This document shows, piece after piece, positions 1 through 11,860 of a stretch of DNA of 64,000 nt (its first letter is position 1; every line of letters begins with the position of its first letter). The stretch is from NCBI RefSeq assembly GCF_017654505.1, contig NC_054549.1, positions 24,988,647-25,052,646 on the forward strand, given 5' to 3'. Both the position numbers and the translations under genes were made by a program. Origin of the DNA: Polyodon spathula. Its lineage: Eukaryota > Chordata > Actinopteri > Acipenseriformes > Polyodontidae. A model generated the notes under the pieces. The model saw only the letters and a program-made list of their open reading frames with translations, was not told the origin of the DNA and ran no database searches.

Positions 1-472
1 TTAATGACCCATGATGTTTTATTACAAATTTCAGGAGTCAGAAATGTTTAAAGGTATAACGCTGCAATACAGGCAACACAGGGCAAGGGTAGCATAATAT
101 GTTTATTTGTTTATAATATTTATCTGCAGGGTGTTCTGTAACAATGTAATCACATGTTCTGCTATGTTTCAGTTGCTTATGTAATACATACATACATTAT
201 TCACCTTGATTAATAAATGTCACTTATTAGGCCCACTCTTTTAGGTTGGAGACTTATAGTCGAGTCCTCAAACCTTGAGTCCGAGTCACTATCATTCAAG
301 TCCAAGTCCTTGACTTTGAGTCCCAAGTCTGAGACCTTGCAACAAACTCAAATCAATTTTCTTTAAACTAGTGGTAGTAATTAGGGAACAGTTTACCTAA
401 CAGATGTTGTATAATATCCCGCAGGAAAAATGCACATATTAAAGATGATTTCGATTTATTTTTTCTAACTAG
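1..472. other. AT-rich non-coding stretch with GAGTC-rich patch
   Basis: No gene is visible. Positions about 255-335 hold a degenerate series of GAGTC/AAGTC words at irregular spacing, which looks like an old low-complexity repeat. The rest is AT-rich DNA without a recognisable element. Confidence 0.4.
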
Positions 473-763
473 ATTACACTATGTAACACAATTTTTGTTC
501 CTGGGTAGTAAGTGTTATTTCCTAATTGCTTATGCCTCAAAAGTATAGAAAATGGCTATTACTCCCCACAAACTTTGCTTTTGTGACCAGGACAGTGATA
601 TTTCAAAATATCACTATTTCCAATGGGAAAATGGTCAAATGTGTGTCTTTTCGTTCACAAAGTCAGAAAAAAACAACATATGAATCCAAATTAACATGTA
701 TTTATACTAAAGTAATAGAAAAATGACTACAAAAGATTTAGAAGTGAGTAGTTTTTCGAGATT
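473..763 (+). repeat. 290-bp dispersed module, copy 1
   Basis: This stretch recurs at 48198-48491 in the same orientation with about ten differences and one 2-bp indel, so the two copies are about 96% identical. One frame reads HYVTQFLFLGSKCYFLIAYA and then stays open for roughly 65 codons apart from one stop, ending at a TGA. That could be a decayed exon of a mobile element, but I do not recognise the family with certainty. No terminal inverted repeats or target duplication are obvious. Copy 2 lies inside a chimeric TTAA-flanked element. Confidence 0.7.
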
Positions 764-1480
764 TACGATTATACTGTAAATACAGGCAAGGGTAGCCCTC
801 CTAGTTTAGAGACCATTGAATTTCTTTTGAAAGTAAGAAATGTATCCATTTTTGATCTGAATGTATTCTATCAAACATGAAAAAAATTCAACCAGATGCT
901 ATTACTGTTATTAAAATGCAGCCGTGCCTAATATCAGAGTGGAAACCTGCTCAAATCAATCACCCATTCATACAGGTGGATCATTTTGAAACCTAACCCT
1001 TGAGCTGCTAAACAAAATGAAATATTTATGCACAGTGGTTTAGATATAATATATAATACAGTAAAGAAAAAAAATCCATTCAAGATAATTATTTCTGCAT
1101 ACTCCCAGTTGAAAACCCCTGCACTAAATAAAATAGAAATCTTTAGCAGAAAAGATATACAGCCACCCTCACTCATTTGTATTTACTCAAAGTCACAAGC
1201 TTCATGTATCTTTTGTATTATATGGTACACCGCATAATCAAATAGGAATCAATTTGGGTTTCTGTAGATTGTTGTTTTATGCTTACAATGCGTCAAGTAT
1301 TTTCATTTAGCATTTGACACAGCAGGCATTCCTACTTGATTGCTGGCCATGGTGACAGAAGTGTCAGAGTGGAAAAAGTGTCCTTCCAGTCAATTCGTTT
1401 TTATCTTAAACATGTAGAAGCACACGGCCGTTCACAATGTTCTCAGTATGCCAAGCTACCGTCAGTTCCAGCCACAATCA
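764..1480. other. Unannotated AT-rich stretch
   Basis: Only short overlapping open frames with no recognisable domain are present. I see no repeat structure beyond short A/T runs. Confidence 0.3.
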
Positions 1481-1482
1481 GT

Positions 1483-1610
1483 GGCACTGGAACAGTTTTT
1501 TTGTTATAGTGGGGGTGCTGAAACCCATTGAACAAAACTGCAACCCCTGTATATGATGGAAGCAGGTGCACAGCATTTCAATCCGCACCCCTAGTTCCAG
1601 TGCCCCTGGC
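1483..1610. repeat. Short dispersed repeat, inverted copy near 36.2 kb
   Basis: A segment around GGGGGTGCTGAAACCCATTG reappears in reverse complement at about 36208-36290. The block is framed by inverted words (CACTGGAAC on the left, TAGTTCCAGTG on the right), so it is probably a small non-autonomous element. The family was not identified. Confidence 0.5.
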
Positions 1611-2945
1611 CAAATAACATATGTCATTGATGATTTAACACATAGATCAGAGTCATTAACGGGAGATTTTCCCTCAGCCTCATTTGATTCCATTGGTGAC
1701 TCAGGAGATGCAAGTAGAATTGTGTGATTCTCAAACTTTTAAAGGTGTTGCATGGTCCTGCCTCAGGCAATAGGGTGATTTCATTGCATCCTCATTGCAA
1801 TGCCAAACTTCTGCTATTTCCGCTGACTCCACCACTGCCCTATACAAGCATGAAACTATTCAAAAGCTTTACAAAATTGTATAGAGGCCCACATTAATAT
1901 ACTTTAGTATTACTGTGCTGTAGTTCAGCTCAGCAGTGTTATGAGGAATATATCTTAAAAGCAGTCATGCTGGACACTTAGATAACAAAAATCTAAATGA
2001 AAAAAGTAAAATAAGCCCCAAACTCCAAATAATGAATAAGTAGTACAGTACTTATACTGAATACTGTACAGTAGAATGGGTTTTCTTTTCAGATGTCATT
2101 ATGCATGAGTTATTTTTAGGCAGTCATTTGTAAATTCTGTTCTATTAACAAATACAAACGTGAATTTGTCATTGAATACATTTCAAGCAGTGGTTTGAAT
2201 ATATGAGTAAGTGTTCCAGCACAATTTAGAGCTAGCTGATATTTAATACATACAATGTATGGTTACAGTATTGGTTACATCCTGGTTCTCCAGTATCTTT
2301 AGGAGTGAGGACGTGGGGCAGGCCAGTTATTGACTTCCCCCGTTATACATTTGCAGGTGCACGTGAGCTGCTGAAAAATGTCTCCAGCCTTTAAAAATGA
2401 AATGCCCGTCTCAGTGACATCACACAAAAAAAAGAAAAGCAAGCAATGAAATTCAATCCTTCCAAGGATATGCGTTAACAAACTGTACTACAAAGTATAA
2501 TGGCCTAGTAAATCAAAGAAACAAAGTGGGTTTTTTTTTTATCATGGTTACACCATCACGTGCCCAGAAAGACACTTCTGTATGATTCTGTATATAAGTC
2601 CTGAGAGGGTTATGTTTAAAGTTGTTTATATATTTAAATACCCCTCAGGTCCCACCTGTCATATTTTTGTTTTTGTCGGGTTGAATTTGTTTGAATTTTA
2701 GAAAGTGACATTTTAATCATCATTTTTTGTGTTTGGGGCATTTTTCTTTTGTAGTATGTTTTGGAATTCATTTTCTGTTAACTCACAGAATCAGTATTCA
2801 GCCATTTTTCCTTGCAGAGTGAAGGGGGGAGAAAAGTTTTTCTTTGAAAAGGGACAGGACTGACAGTGATGTGAACCAGTCACATGACAGGATGAGCCTA
2901 TTGACCTATAGTATAAGGATGTCAGGGCAATAGTTCAATCTATCT
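1611..2945. other. Unannotated AT-rich stretch
   Basis: No gene or clear transposon was found. Several short runs of T and A occur, and the open frames are short and compositionally ordinary. Confidence 0.3.
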
Positions 2946-2946
2946 T

Positions 2947-2955
2947 ATATATATA

Positions 2956-2987
<32 letters not shown>

Positions 2988-2988
2988 A
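2947..2988. repeat. (TA)n/(TG)n microsatellite
   Basis: Alternating TA and TG dinucleotides in about 40 bp, directly readable. Confidence 0.9.
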
Positions 2989-3060
2989 ATTATACGGGAT
3001 AGTCCACCACATATTGTATTCAAACATGCCAGGAATATTTAAAATGCGGACATTGTATTC

Positions 3061-3248
3061 ATTGCTCTAATACAAGTATTTTGTTCACTCCAGATCTGAC
3101 AGAAAAATTTAAATTAAAGGTTTTATTACTTGCAATACTACTGGCATAATTTACATTGCTCTAATACAAGTATTTTGTTCACTCCAGATCTGACAGAAAA
3201 ATTTAAATTAAAGGTTTTATTACTTGCAATACTACTGGCATAATTTAC
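3061..3248. repeat. Perfect 94-bp tandem duplication
   Basis: The unit 3061-3154 is followed immediately by an identical unit 3155-3248. I see no mismatch between them. The unit contains no recognisable element. It lies 27 bp left of a Tc1 terminus, so a replication slip or an assembly artefact are both possible. Confidence 0.95.
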
Positions 3249-3275
3249 ATGCTGACATGTCCATGTGGACAGGTA

Positions 3276-4155
3276 CAGTGCCTACAGAAAGTCTACACCC
3301 CCTTGAACTTTTTTCACATTTTGTTATGTCAGTGCCTTAGAGTTTCATGCATTTAAATGATGATTTTTCCACTTATCTAAAAATTATATATTGAAAGATC
3401 ATAATTGGATAAGTCTCCACCCTACTGAGTGCTTAATACTTGGTGGAAGCACCTTTGGCAGCAATTGCAGCTGTGAGTCTGTTGGGATAGGTCTCTACCA
3501 ACTTTGCACACCTGAATTTGGCAATATTTTACCATTCTTCTTTACAAAACTGTTGAAGCTCTGTCAAGTTCCTTGGGGAGCGTTGATGGACAGCAATCTT
3601 CAAGTCATGCCACAAATTTTTGATTGGATTTAGGTCAGGGCTCTGACTGGGTCACTCAAGGACATTTACCTTTTTGTTCATTAGTCACTCCAGTGTAGCT
3701 TTGGCTGTGTGCTTTGTGTCATTGTCATGCTGAACGGTAAATTTCCATCCCAGTTTCAGCTTTGTTATAGAGGGCAGCAGGGTTTCCTCAAGGATTTCTC
3801 TGTACTTTGCTCCATTCATTTTCCCTTCTATCCTGACAAATGCCCCAGTCCCTGCCAATGAGAAACATCCCCATAACATGATGCTGCCACCACCATGCTT
3901 CACAGTAGGGATGGTGTTCTTTGGGTGATGCGCTGTGTTGGGTTTTCGCCAAACATAACTCTTTGCATTTAGGCCAAAAAGTTCAATTTTAGTTTTGTCA
4001 GACTACAAAACTTTTTTGCCACATGGCTACAGAATTTCCTCAGTGTTTTTTTGCACACTTCAAACAGGATTAAAGGTGGGCTTTGTTGAGTAATGGCTTC
4101 CTTCTTGCCACCCTACCATACAGGCCAGATTTGTGGAGTGCTTGGGATATGGTTG
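3276..4155 (-). mobile_element. Tc1-like transposon remnant
   Basis: The left end begins CAGTGCCTACAG after a TA dinucleotide, as expected for Tc1/mariner. The same subterminal words (TTTCATGCATTTAAATGA) occur near 16540 in reverse orientation, linking the two copies. The transposase remnant is on the minus strand. At about 4155 the sequence changes to a different repeat, shared with 60.9 kb, so the other end is missing. Confidence 0.88.
3425..3903 (-). pseudogene. Tc1 transposase, C-terminal catalytic part, inactive
   Basis: Reading leftwards from 3903, the frame gives KHGGGSIMLWGCFS, the usual catalytic-core signature of Tc1 transposases, then VQHDNDTKHTAK, which keeps the second catalytic aspartate. 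After stop codons the reading resumes with [17 protein letters not shown]. Family members have glutamate in the position occupied here by lysine (codon AAA), so the third catalytic residue is lost. The frame ends near LTAAIAAKGASTKY. The N-terminal DNA-binding half is absent. This is a fossil and makes no active enzyme. Confidence 0.88.
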
Positions 4156-4240
4156 TCTTTTTGAGACAACAATTTCAGAAAAGAGCCTATAGGTCACACC
4201 AGTGTATAAGACTTATCCAAAGGTTTTTACAGTATGTTCA
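4150..4240. repeat. Dispersed repeat shared with 60.9-61.1 kb
   Basis: The words TTTTGAGACAACAATTTCAG and CAGTGTATAAG, ending in TTTACAGTAT, also occur in order at about 60990-61112. The repeat truncates the Tc1 element to its left. The class was not determined. Confidence 0.6.
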
Positions 4241-4833
4241 GTGCTGTAGTTCCCTGCTTGTTTCCCAGACATTGCTGTTTAAAAGTATACAATATAGTCA
4301 TTTAAACCCTATTACATTTTATTTTTGTGTTCATAGTTTAATAAGTACTTACTGTGTGGATGAATTCACAAGGAAAGATTCATTTGCGGCATTAGTCTTT
4401 TAATAGAGATGGTTTATAAAGTGTCTAAAATAAACCAATAAAGGGGTCTTGTTAAACCTATTAATTAAACCAGACTTGAATTTAGTACCATGGTAATGTA
4501 TTTACATGGCATATTGCAATAGACAAATGTTAAATGTTTTATTATTAATTATTAAAAACAGACTTGTAAAAAAGTCTTTACATAACTCATGGGTTATTTC
4601 ACACATCTACATGTCTTATTTCCCTTTTGTTCCAGTAAGTTAAATGTTTTGATGTACTACAGATTTTTCTTTAATTTTGTGAACACCAAATGGAGCCAAG
4701 AAGAGGAGTAACTTTACAGCAGGGACACACTAGCAAATTGCTTAAATAAACTTAGATGGTCTTTTTCGTATTTTACTCTGCAAACAATGTGCACCATTCT
4801 ACCTTTGATGAGACCAAAAAGTCTGTGTGTGAT

Positions 4834-5431
4834 TGTGACAGAGAAGGCATCTGAGCTGCAAATCTCCATCCTGACCAGAAAGGGCACTGTGTAAGGTTGG
4901 TGGTATGCTTTACCATACACAGGCGAGTTGATGGTCGGTGGAAACTGGAAGTTGGGTATTTTGGAGGAAGCACGTAACTGTGAGCTTACTGAACAATTAG
5001 GCCGTGGCACTGGGCTGCCCAGAGGGAGGAGTTTGGATGCACAAAGGGTACGCAGCTATGTGAAACATAGTAACAAGCTGGAGCACTATTTGGTTTTGTT
5101 TTGTTTTTTGTGTTATTTGTTGCAGAGAAGGATTAGGAGACTGGAGCTGCCACCATGGAGCCAGCACAAACCCCTGAGCACTACCCTCACTGCACGTCAC
5201 GGACACACACCACAATGCTTGGGTTGGAGAGCACAGTTTCGTGCAGGGAGGGTTGTTATTCTGGGACTGTACATTTATTGTTTGGGGACTGTAACCCACG
5301 TGTCCTCTTCTCCCTTACCATTGCTGGTATAGTGATGAATTGTTTTATTTGTTTAATAAACACTGACATTGTGGGAATAAATACTCTCTGGACATTGCCT
5401 ATATCACCCACCTGACTCGCATCCTGTCACA
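4834..5431 (+). mobile_element. Solo LTR 1
   Basis: Starts TGTGACAGAG and ends CTGTCACA, a matched terminal inverted pair of the LTR TG...CA type. It is flanked by GTGAT on the left and GTGCT on the right, a 5-bp target duplication with one mismatch. An AATAAA signal sits near 5356, about 75 bp from the 3' end, which gives the orientation. No internal retroelement genes lie beside it, so it is a solo LTR. The open frames in this interval are incidental. Confidence 0.8.
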
Positions 5432-7310
5432 GTGCTGAAGAACTAAAATTAAGCTGTGTTCCCATTTATCATGTAAATGGGCTGTCAAACCATTCCAACC
5501 TGTTGTAGGAGATTAGAGTTCCATTTATACTTCTTAAATAACATTAAAATGGAATCCTGTGAGTTGGTGAATGATACAATTCATCCTGTAATCAGGGACA
5601 TCATATAGCAGTCATGACGGAAGTGATATGTCATTCTCTTTTCTGACAGAAACCTTGGCATTTCATTAGCATGGAGAAGTACCCTTGTCTGTCCATCAAA
5701 CACAGTCCACAAGATGAGGGTCTAAATCAAATTACCACCCATACCGATGGATTGCTGTGGTTACAGTATGTATAAAAGATATGTCATTAAAAATAATGAC
5801 ATACAGTATTAATATCATGAGGGGTCATGACAATAACAAATTAGCCTTTGAGCAAGTTTATTATTCTACTGCCTTTCACCGCAAGTCATGGTTTTTATGA
5901 CATCTTGTTTATGCCACAAATGCTTACATCAATAACATACTGTGTATGTATATATTTCGTTTTAAACACAAGCTGTTGCATTAGTTAGTTTGTGAAGGAC
6001 AATATTCAAATAAACTATATTTTGTTAAAGTGCGGCTTCTGTTATCTCTTGTTTGTCATTACAGAGCAGTGGAACCCAATGGGGATTTACAACTATCAGT
6101 ACCAATGTTTATAATTAGTAGTGATTGTAGGCTTACTAGTCACTAATTAATCAATATATTTAAAACTATAGTAATGCGTTGGTTAATGTATCTAGTTATT
6201 TATTCTATTTTATTTTAATGTTATATGTTGTCAAATAAATTAATGGTTAAATTAATTTTAATATAAGCATTTCCCAGATATTTAATTCAGACTATTGTCT
6301 GTGTTACATGCTGTGGTGATGGGGTTGTTAACATCAATTCCTGAACATTCTTAACCAGATCTACTTCAAACTTGTTGACTAGACCAAGGCACAGATCAAA
6401 CGTAGTGTTAACTCGTTGAAGCTCACCTACCAAAATGTTATCTGATTGTCTGGTTAAGGTGTCATAAAACTTACCAAGCCAAGCTATAGTGACTATGCTA
6501 TTATGCTATATGCTAACTATTAAGCATAATTTTAATTACATAACTTGTGGACACAAGTTTAATAATTATTATAAGTTAATAATAGTTATTATAAGTAAGC
6601 TTCCCAATAAATATGAAGTCTTAATTGTGTTTTAAATGAATTTTATAAACTTATAAATATTTTTTTTGATTGTGTTATGTGTTTTATATGCTTGAAATCA
6701 TAATATTGTATAGAGAATGAAACTGAAATTTGTATGCTTCTCTAATGAATGTAACTAAAGTTATATTGAATAGGAGGTTTAAATGATAAATGTAAAATCC
6801 TTTGATAATGAAATAGGTGGATACATTCCATTTCTAACACACCCTTTTTGTGTGACACGCAACTGTCTATCAAATACTGTGAACCAATGGAAGGACAGAG
6901 AAGAACTTATTTACAGTACAAGGGAACACCTTGGATGTCCCAGAGAAGATGGGTTCCCTCCAGAATGACGAAAGCTTTTACTACAGACTTCACAGAGGTG
7001 CTGCGCTATGCTGCTGCACAACTAACTTCTACAGAGAGGACGACCTTGTTAAGAAGACTGTTTTAAACATTGCACTAACAGAATAAGTATCAAACTTATA
7101 TTGTGTGTTTACAAGTAACTGAACTGAGGCCATGTTATTGATATCGTCACAATATGTAATGTGCGTCTGTTCAACTAGATGCTGGAACATTGTACATGCG
7201 TACTTAATATCAGTAAGAATACGGTAGCTCCCTGAACTCATTTCAAGGCAATGTAGAAAGCAACAGGGGAGCTGGGTGCAGAGAATTGCATTCTTCAGAT
7301 CCGGTGTTTT
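5432..7310. other. Unannotated AT-rich stretch
   Basis: No gene or clear repeat recognised. The open frames at 6783-7066 have no domain that I know. Confidence 0.3.
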
Positions 7311-7320
7311 GTAAATTTCC

Positions 7321-8020
7321 TGTGATGATACAGTGGATGTGGTGGTGAAACAGACATCACAGAGTCACTGGTACATGTGCAAATACCCCCAGTACCAACA
7401 ATGGTACAGAGTGTGTTTTATTCACGGGAACACAGTCCAAAACAACAAAAAAATAGAAATCGTAGGTCCCAATAGAGCGAGTCCCTCTATCCTGTTTTGT
7501 GCACTTTCAGGTTGGTGGAAAGTGCAAGTGCTCAGGTGCTGAAGTGTCCAGTTCAGTTGTGCAGTGTCCAAGGTGAAAGTGCTTGCAGTAGAGCGGCAGC
7601 TCCTTGCCGTGACAACTCACTCTGACCCTGGTCCTGGTCCTGGTCCTGGTCCTCATCCTCATCCTCGTCCTCATCCTCATCCTCATCCTCATCCTCATCC
7701 TGATGAAAAACAAACAAAACACACGACTCAGCAACAAAAGGTCTAGTGTTACCTCAGAGGCCCCATACTTGCAAAATGACAGCCCTTATATACCAGGAGA
7801 CTCCACCCAATGATCAGCGCAACTCGGCACACCTGCCAGTTGTCTAATGCAGCACAGCTGATCACAGTAATCTTGTTCCCTAACTAAGATAGCCGACTTC
7901 CTTTTCCGCCCCTCTGTCCAAGCCGGCCCGTTTCAGTACATACGTGCAAGTACCTCTGCTTAGCGCCCTCTTGGGTCGGGAGGGAGATTTGCAGCTCAGA
8001 TCCTCTCGCTCTCTGTCACA
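7321..8020 (-). mobile_element. LTR 2, reverse orientation
   Basis: The right end reads CTGTCACA at 8013-8020 and the adjoining GATTTGCAGCTCAGAT is the reverse complement of the 5' region of LTR 1 near 4852, so these are related. A TATA-like box (TATATAAG on the minus strand) lies at about 7786-7793. TGATCAGC at 7811-7818 and GCTGATCA at 7857-7864 form an inverted repeat just upstream of it in LTR orientation. The left boundary is uncertain and no target duplication was found. Confidence 0.65.
7619..7704. repeat. Hexanucleotide repeat inside LTR 2
   Basis: About 14 units of GGTCCT changing to CATCCT. Both strands are open here only because the unit is a multiple of three. Confidence 0.9.
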
Positions 8021-8967
8021 TTGTAAGTAACATTGTGATCCAAGTTTACTATCACCTTAAAGGTTTTGGTATTTTGTGCATATCAAAGTTTTGTAAATAG
8101 AGTTTGTTTTAAATGATACAAGGTATGCTGAGCAATAGAATGTGTTTGAGTTGAGGTACAGTAGTGTTTAAAAGTTTGGAAATTTAATGATTTACAGCAA
8201 GACTAGGATGTGGATTGTAGTGCCTATTTTGACTCAGACCTCTTACTTACAAAATATCTTGGTATCCCTTGTGTTAGAGATTGTTTATTAAAACCTCTTG
8301 CATCTTTTTCAAAGAGGAGATGATTTTCTATTCAGGGATACAAAGATATTTAGTGAACAAGTAAAAATGGTGACAAATTCCCCACCCCCAGTTGTATTGC
8401 TTTCCTAGAAAAAGGAGGATATTTTGGGGTATGCTTATCATATTTTTTAAAGAGGAGCCGATTACCTATTCAGAGTACGGTAATAAAAATAAATAATCCA
8501 TCGAGTTTACCAAGGTAGGCATAAATAACAATTGGAGTATTATTGTTTCCTTTTTCACCTAACAGTCCAAGGATAAATGAAAAGTAATAAAACAAAGTTC
8601 AAACTAAGAGGATCCTTCCATTTTCCTTGTTCCCCTCAGACGCTGCATAGCCAGGATGTCATGCTGTCTCTGGTGTCATTAGTTCTACCTTTTGTCATCA
8701 AACTAATGTGTTTGGTTATGGGGTAATCTGATGAGATTTTAGGTATGTGTGGAGTGTATCCTTGTTCCCATGAGTCATTCATTACCTGAATTGTTACTAT
8801 GATGTACAAAATGGTAATGGCATTTAAGAGCCCACTTTTGCATTAATGAAATCGCACCTCTCTCTTGTGAGATGTATTCCTTCCATGTAGAGAGAGCAGC
8901 CGTTTCTAAATGAAACAATCCTTTGCTCTGAACAATCCACCACAGACAGAGACTCAGTATAATAGTG
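8021..8967. other. Unannotated stretch between two LTRs
   Basis: No gene or recognisable element was found between LTR 2 and LTR 3. Confidence 0.3.
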
Positions 8968-9362
8968 TGTGGCAGAATGAGCGTAGTGGTGGTGTAAAAA
9001 CAATAGACTCCAGTCCAGTTTATGCGCCTGGTTTTATTTCCTTTCAACAAGGTCACCAAAATGCACTCAAAGAAATAATAATAACAATAAACAATAAGGA
9101 AGCCGGGGTACACAACAATGTGTAACCTGACAAAATAAAGTGAAACAGGGTTGCAGTCCCAAATAAATAAACAACAAAACAGTCCATCTTCTTTTCGTAA
9201 TCTGCGAACAGGAAAACACATGGGGTAATAAATCCAGCACTTCTGGGTTGTCGCTCCTCCGAAGTATTCCCGGAGCATCCCATTAGTGCTCTAAAATACA
9301 AAAGGAGATGGGTTAGCAGGTAAGCCCACAACAAAGATGTCCCGTCTTTCAACTCCCTGCTA

Positions 9363-9427
<65 letters not shown>

Positions 9428-9707
9428 CCTCCGCACAGCACTTTGCCAGAAGGAACAGAACCCTGGGCCATGCCCCCTTTTGTAAGCTCCGTCCCGTCTC
9501 CATTGGTCAGCGAGGGCAACCACCGTCAACCAATCCCTGATTGCCACCACGCTTCCCGACCGGGTCGATGACGTTGCGCACCTCGGCTCCGCCCCATTTA
9601 CCGGTGGCTGACTTCCACCTCCCCTGGGGATGACTACTCCTTCTCCCTAGCATCCTCACCGGTCAGGAGGGAGATCTAAAACAAGAATTCATTCTCTCTT
9701 TGTCACA
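8968..9707 (-). mobile_element. Solo LTR 3, reverse orientation
   Basis: Begins TGTGGCAG and ends TTTGTCACA. The flanks are TAGTG and TGGTG, a 5-bp duplication with one mismatch. Poly(A)-type words (reverse TTTATT near 9032) at the left indicate minus orientation. The right part is GC-rich, with CCAAT boxes in opposite orientations at 9502-9507 and 9529-9534. A (CT)n tract sits in the middle. No coding content. Confidence 0.8.
9366..9422. repeat. (CT)n microsatellite
   Basis: Uninterrupted CT dinucleotides inside LTR 3. Confidence 0.97.
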
Positions 9708-10110
9708 TGGTGTCTTGAATATTTATGCAGCAACTAATTGGGTTATTTTTTACTTGCCACAATTTTCATCCTGTACATTATTATCCAAATTGTATTTCTC
9801 TGCTGCGACTACGGTTAATAACAATAATCAAAAGCATTGTCATTTTTGGATTAAGTACTGTATTATCATTACGCCTTATTGTTGAAGTAAGAACATCCAA
9901 AAGGGATCCTAGCAGCATCACTGCTAACCTTTTAGGGCAGTTTACTGTATTTAATCAAATTCAGTGCTTCTTAACTGTTTCAGTGGTGTCCCTTCTTAAG
10001 TATAATACACTGATGAGTTTATTTAATTCTATGCCTTGCATTTGTTCATTTTTATTTATTTATTTTCACTGGAAAAGCTATAAGAATCTGTAACAGCTTG
10101 TTTACAAAAA
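9708..10110. other. Unannotated AT-rich stretch
   Basis: A 122-codon open frame at 9725-10093 has no recognisable domain and is probably chance in AT-rich DNA. Confidence 0.3.
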
Positions 10111-10114
10111 AAGA

Positions 10115-10300
10115 ACATTCCAGCTTTGGAGAGTTTTCAGCAAAGAGCAACCACACTTATCCAAGAGCTAAAATGTATGAGTTATGAACATATGTTCAGG
10201 GAACTAAATATTGTACATTTAGCCAAGAACAAATAAGGATTAGGTGAGACCTAATCCTTAAAATAATGTAACTAGTTAATTTGTAACTAGGGTCAGAGGA
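10115..10300 (+). repeat. Degenerate LINE fragment (CR1-like?)
   Basis: Words such as GAGCAACCACACTTATCC and GTTCAGGGAACTAAAT in this order resemble a 3' region of CR1-type LINE open frames in fish (from general knowledge, not checked). Translations are full of stops. It includes a perfect 12-bp-stem hairpin at 10234-10260. Confidence 0.4.
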
Positions 10301-11280
10301 CACTGTGAAATTGGTTACAACACCATCATTCTGCTAAAGCAATGGAACCTCCAAAATTCTGACGTGACAAAATTCTGGGATCAATCAGCAACCAGAAAAG
10401 GTATTAAGGGCTACATTAATACAAATTCAGAGATAAACTTGTGCTTGTTAAACAGTGGTGCAAAGAGGGGCAATGCGATGGTAAAGTTTAGTGATTGTGG
10501 CCTTGCGTCTTGTAAAATAGACATTATTGTAGTAAACTTTCTGAGGTGAACAAAACTTCATTCAAAGTACATAAGTAAAAACACATTTTAAAAACTTAAG
10601 TTCTGTTACAGTTCATTATCTTTTTGTTATCATCTTAGAACCTGCTTCATAAATTCCTTTTAGTGATTTAAATCTCATTTCACTTCCTGTTTGTCACAGT
10701 CTTTTTGAATTTGTGTCTCGTTAAGCACGAAAAAAGTTAAGCACTCACTAGGTATCTGCTGTTAAGCTTATATATTTATTATTATAACATCATTATGGAA
10801 AAATAATGAAGCGCATTCACATAGATGCATTGTGGCCACTGGCCTTCATCAGTGCAGTAACACAATTTGTGACATACCACACTAATTAAACACCATTGCA
10901 AACTGAATAATTATATTGGTAATATAATAGAAACTTCTTAATTTCCATGGGGACCTTTTATCAAATTCATTTAAGCATCTCCTCTTCACAATATAAGCAG
11001 ACGCACTTTGGAAGTGATTAAAAAAAAAAAAGACATTGTGAATAAATATCTAATTTGCAAACCCTGATCTTTGCTTTCTTGTCAGCGATAAAAGACTACA
11101 TGGCTCCACATATCTGCCACTCTCCTGAAACCTTTTATGCAGCCCCAGAATAAGGACGCCAGGGGAGCAATGCTCATATAGGGACTGGGGATCATTGTTA
11201 ATGCGATTGCTTTCTGCAGTTGTACTGCACAATATGTACAGCCAAAGACTAAAGATCAAAATCAGAATGATAACAGTGTC
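10301..11280. other. Unannotated AT-rich stretch
   Basis: No gene or clear repeat. Short poly(A) and (TTA) runs only. Confidence 0.3.
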
Positions 11281-11282
11281 AT

Positions 11283-11860
11283 TAACTGAATGAAAAGGCA
11301 GGCGGTGGACATGAACTGCAAACCAAACGGTTGAAAAATTAATTTCTTACCATTCAACTAAGGAGCAAGCTCTTTAATCAAGAGTTACTGTAAAGTGACG
11401 TATGCTGATGTCACTCTTATTACCTCCTCAGCCACTAGGAGGAGATCATTTACATTTTACCCCAGCGTTATCAAAGCTTGTCCTCAAGCGTAAGCACACA
11501 TGCACATCCACTTAGGCTCAGGGAATTTCAAAGCCAGAGCAACTTCAGAGAGAATCACATATCTCGCAACCCAGCATATGTGCTATAGCTTATAATAATG
11601 CAAGGAACGCATATTAAATTGCATTTCCACCACAGGGTTCACAGAATTCTTCACATAGGGTGCCACTGTACTGGTTTGGCATCTCTGCCCACAGAACTGA
11701 ATGAAAAGATAAGGGGTGGATGCAAAACACCAGCCATGCAGTTCAAATGCAAACATCTCACCATTTAACTAAAGAGCAAGCTCTGTAGTTGAAAGGTAAG
11801 TGTGTGTCTTATGCCGATGTCAGTATTATTAACTCAACTGCTAGGAGGAGATCCATTGAC
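11283..11860. repeat. Two diverged repeat units about 415 bp apart
   Basis: Units at about 11283-11440 and 11697-11850 share, in order, CTGAATGAAAAG, CACCATTTAACTAA-like words, GAGCAAGCTCT, ATGCTGATGTCA-like words and CTAGGAGGAGATC. Each contains a short hairpin around GAGCAAGCTC flanked by AACTAA-type arms. This could be a tandem duplication or the two ends of one element. Confidence 0.6.

Noticed and set aside
4928..5415. 134-codon plus-strand frame that could suggest a gene
   Set aside because: Entirely within LTR 1, which has defined ends and a target duplication.
7507..7746. Open frames rich in Arg-Met or Pro-His on both strands
   Set aside because: They are translations of the hexanucleotide repeat inside LTR 2.
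9053..9550. 165-codon minus-strand frame with an RE repeat
   Set aside because: It lies inside solo LTR 3 and includes the (CT)n tract; no domain.
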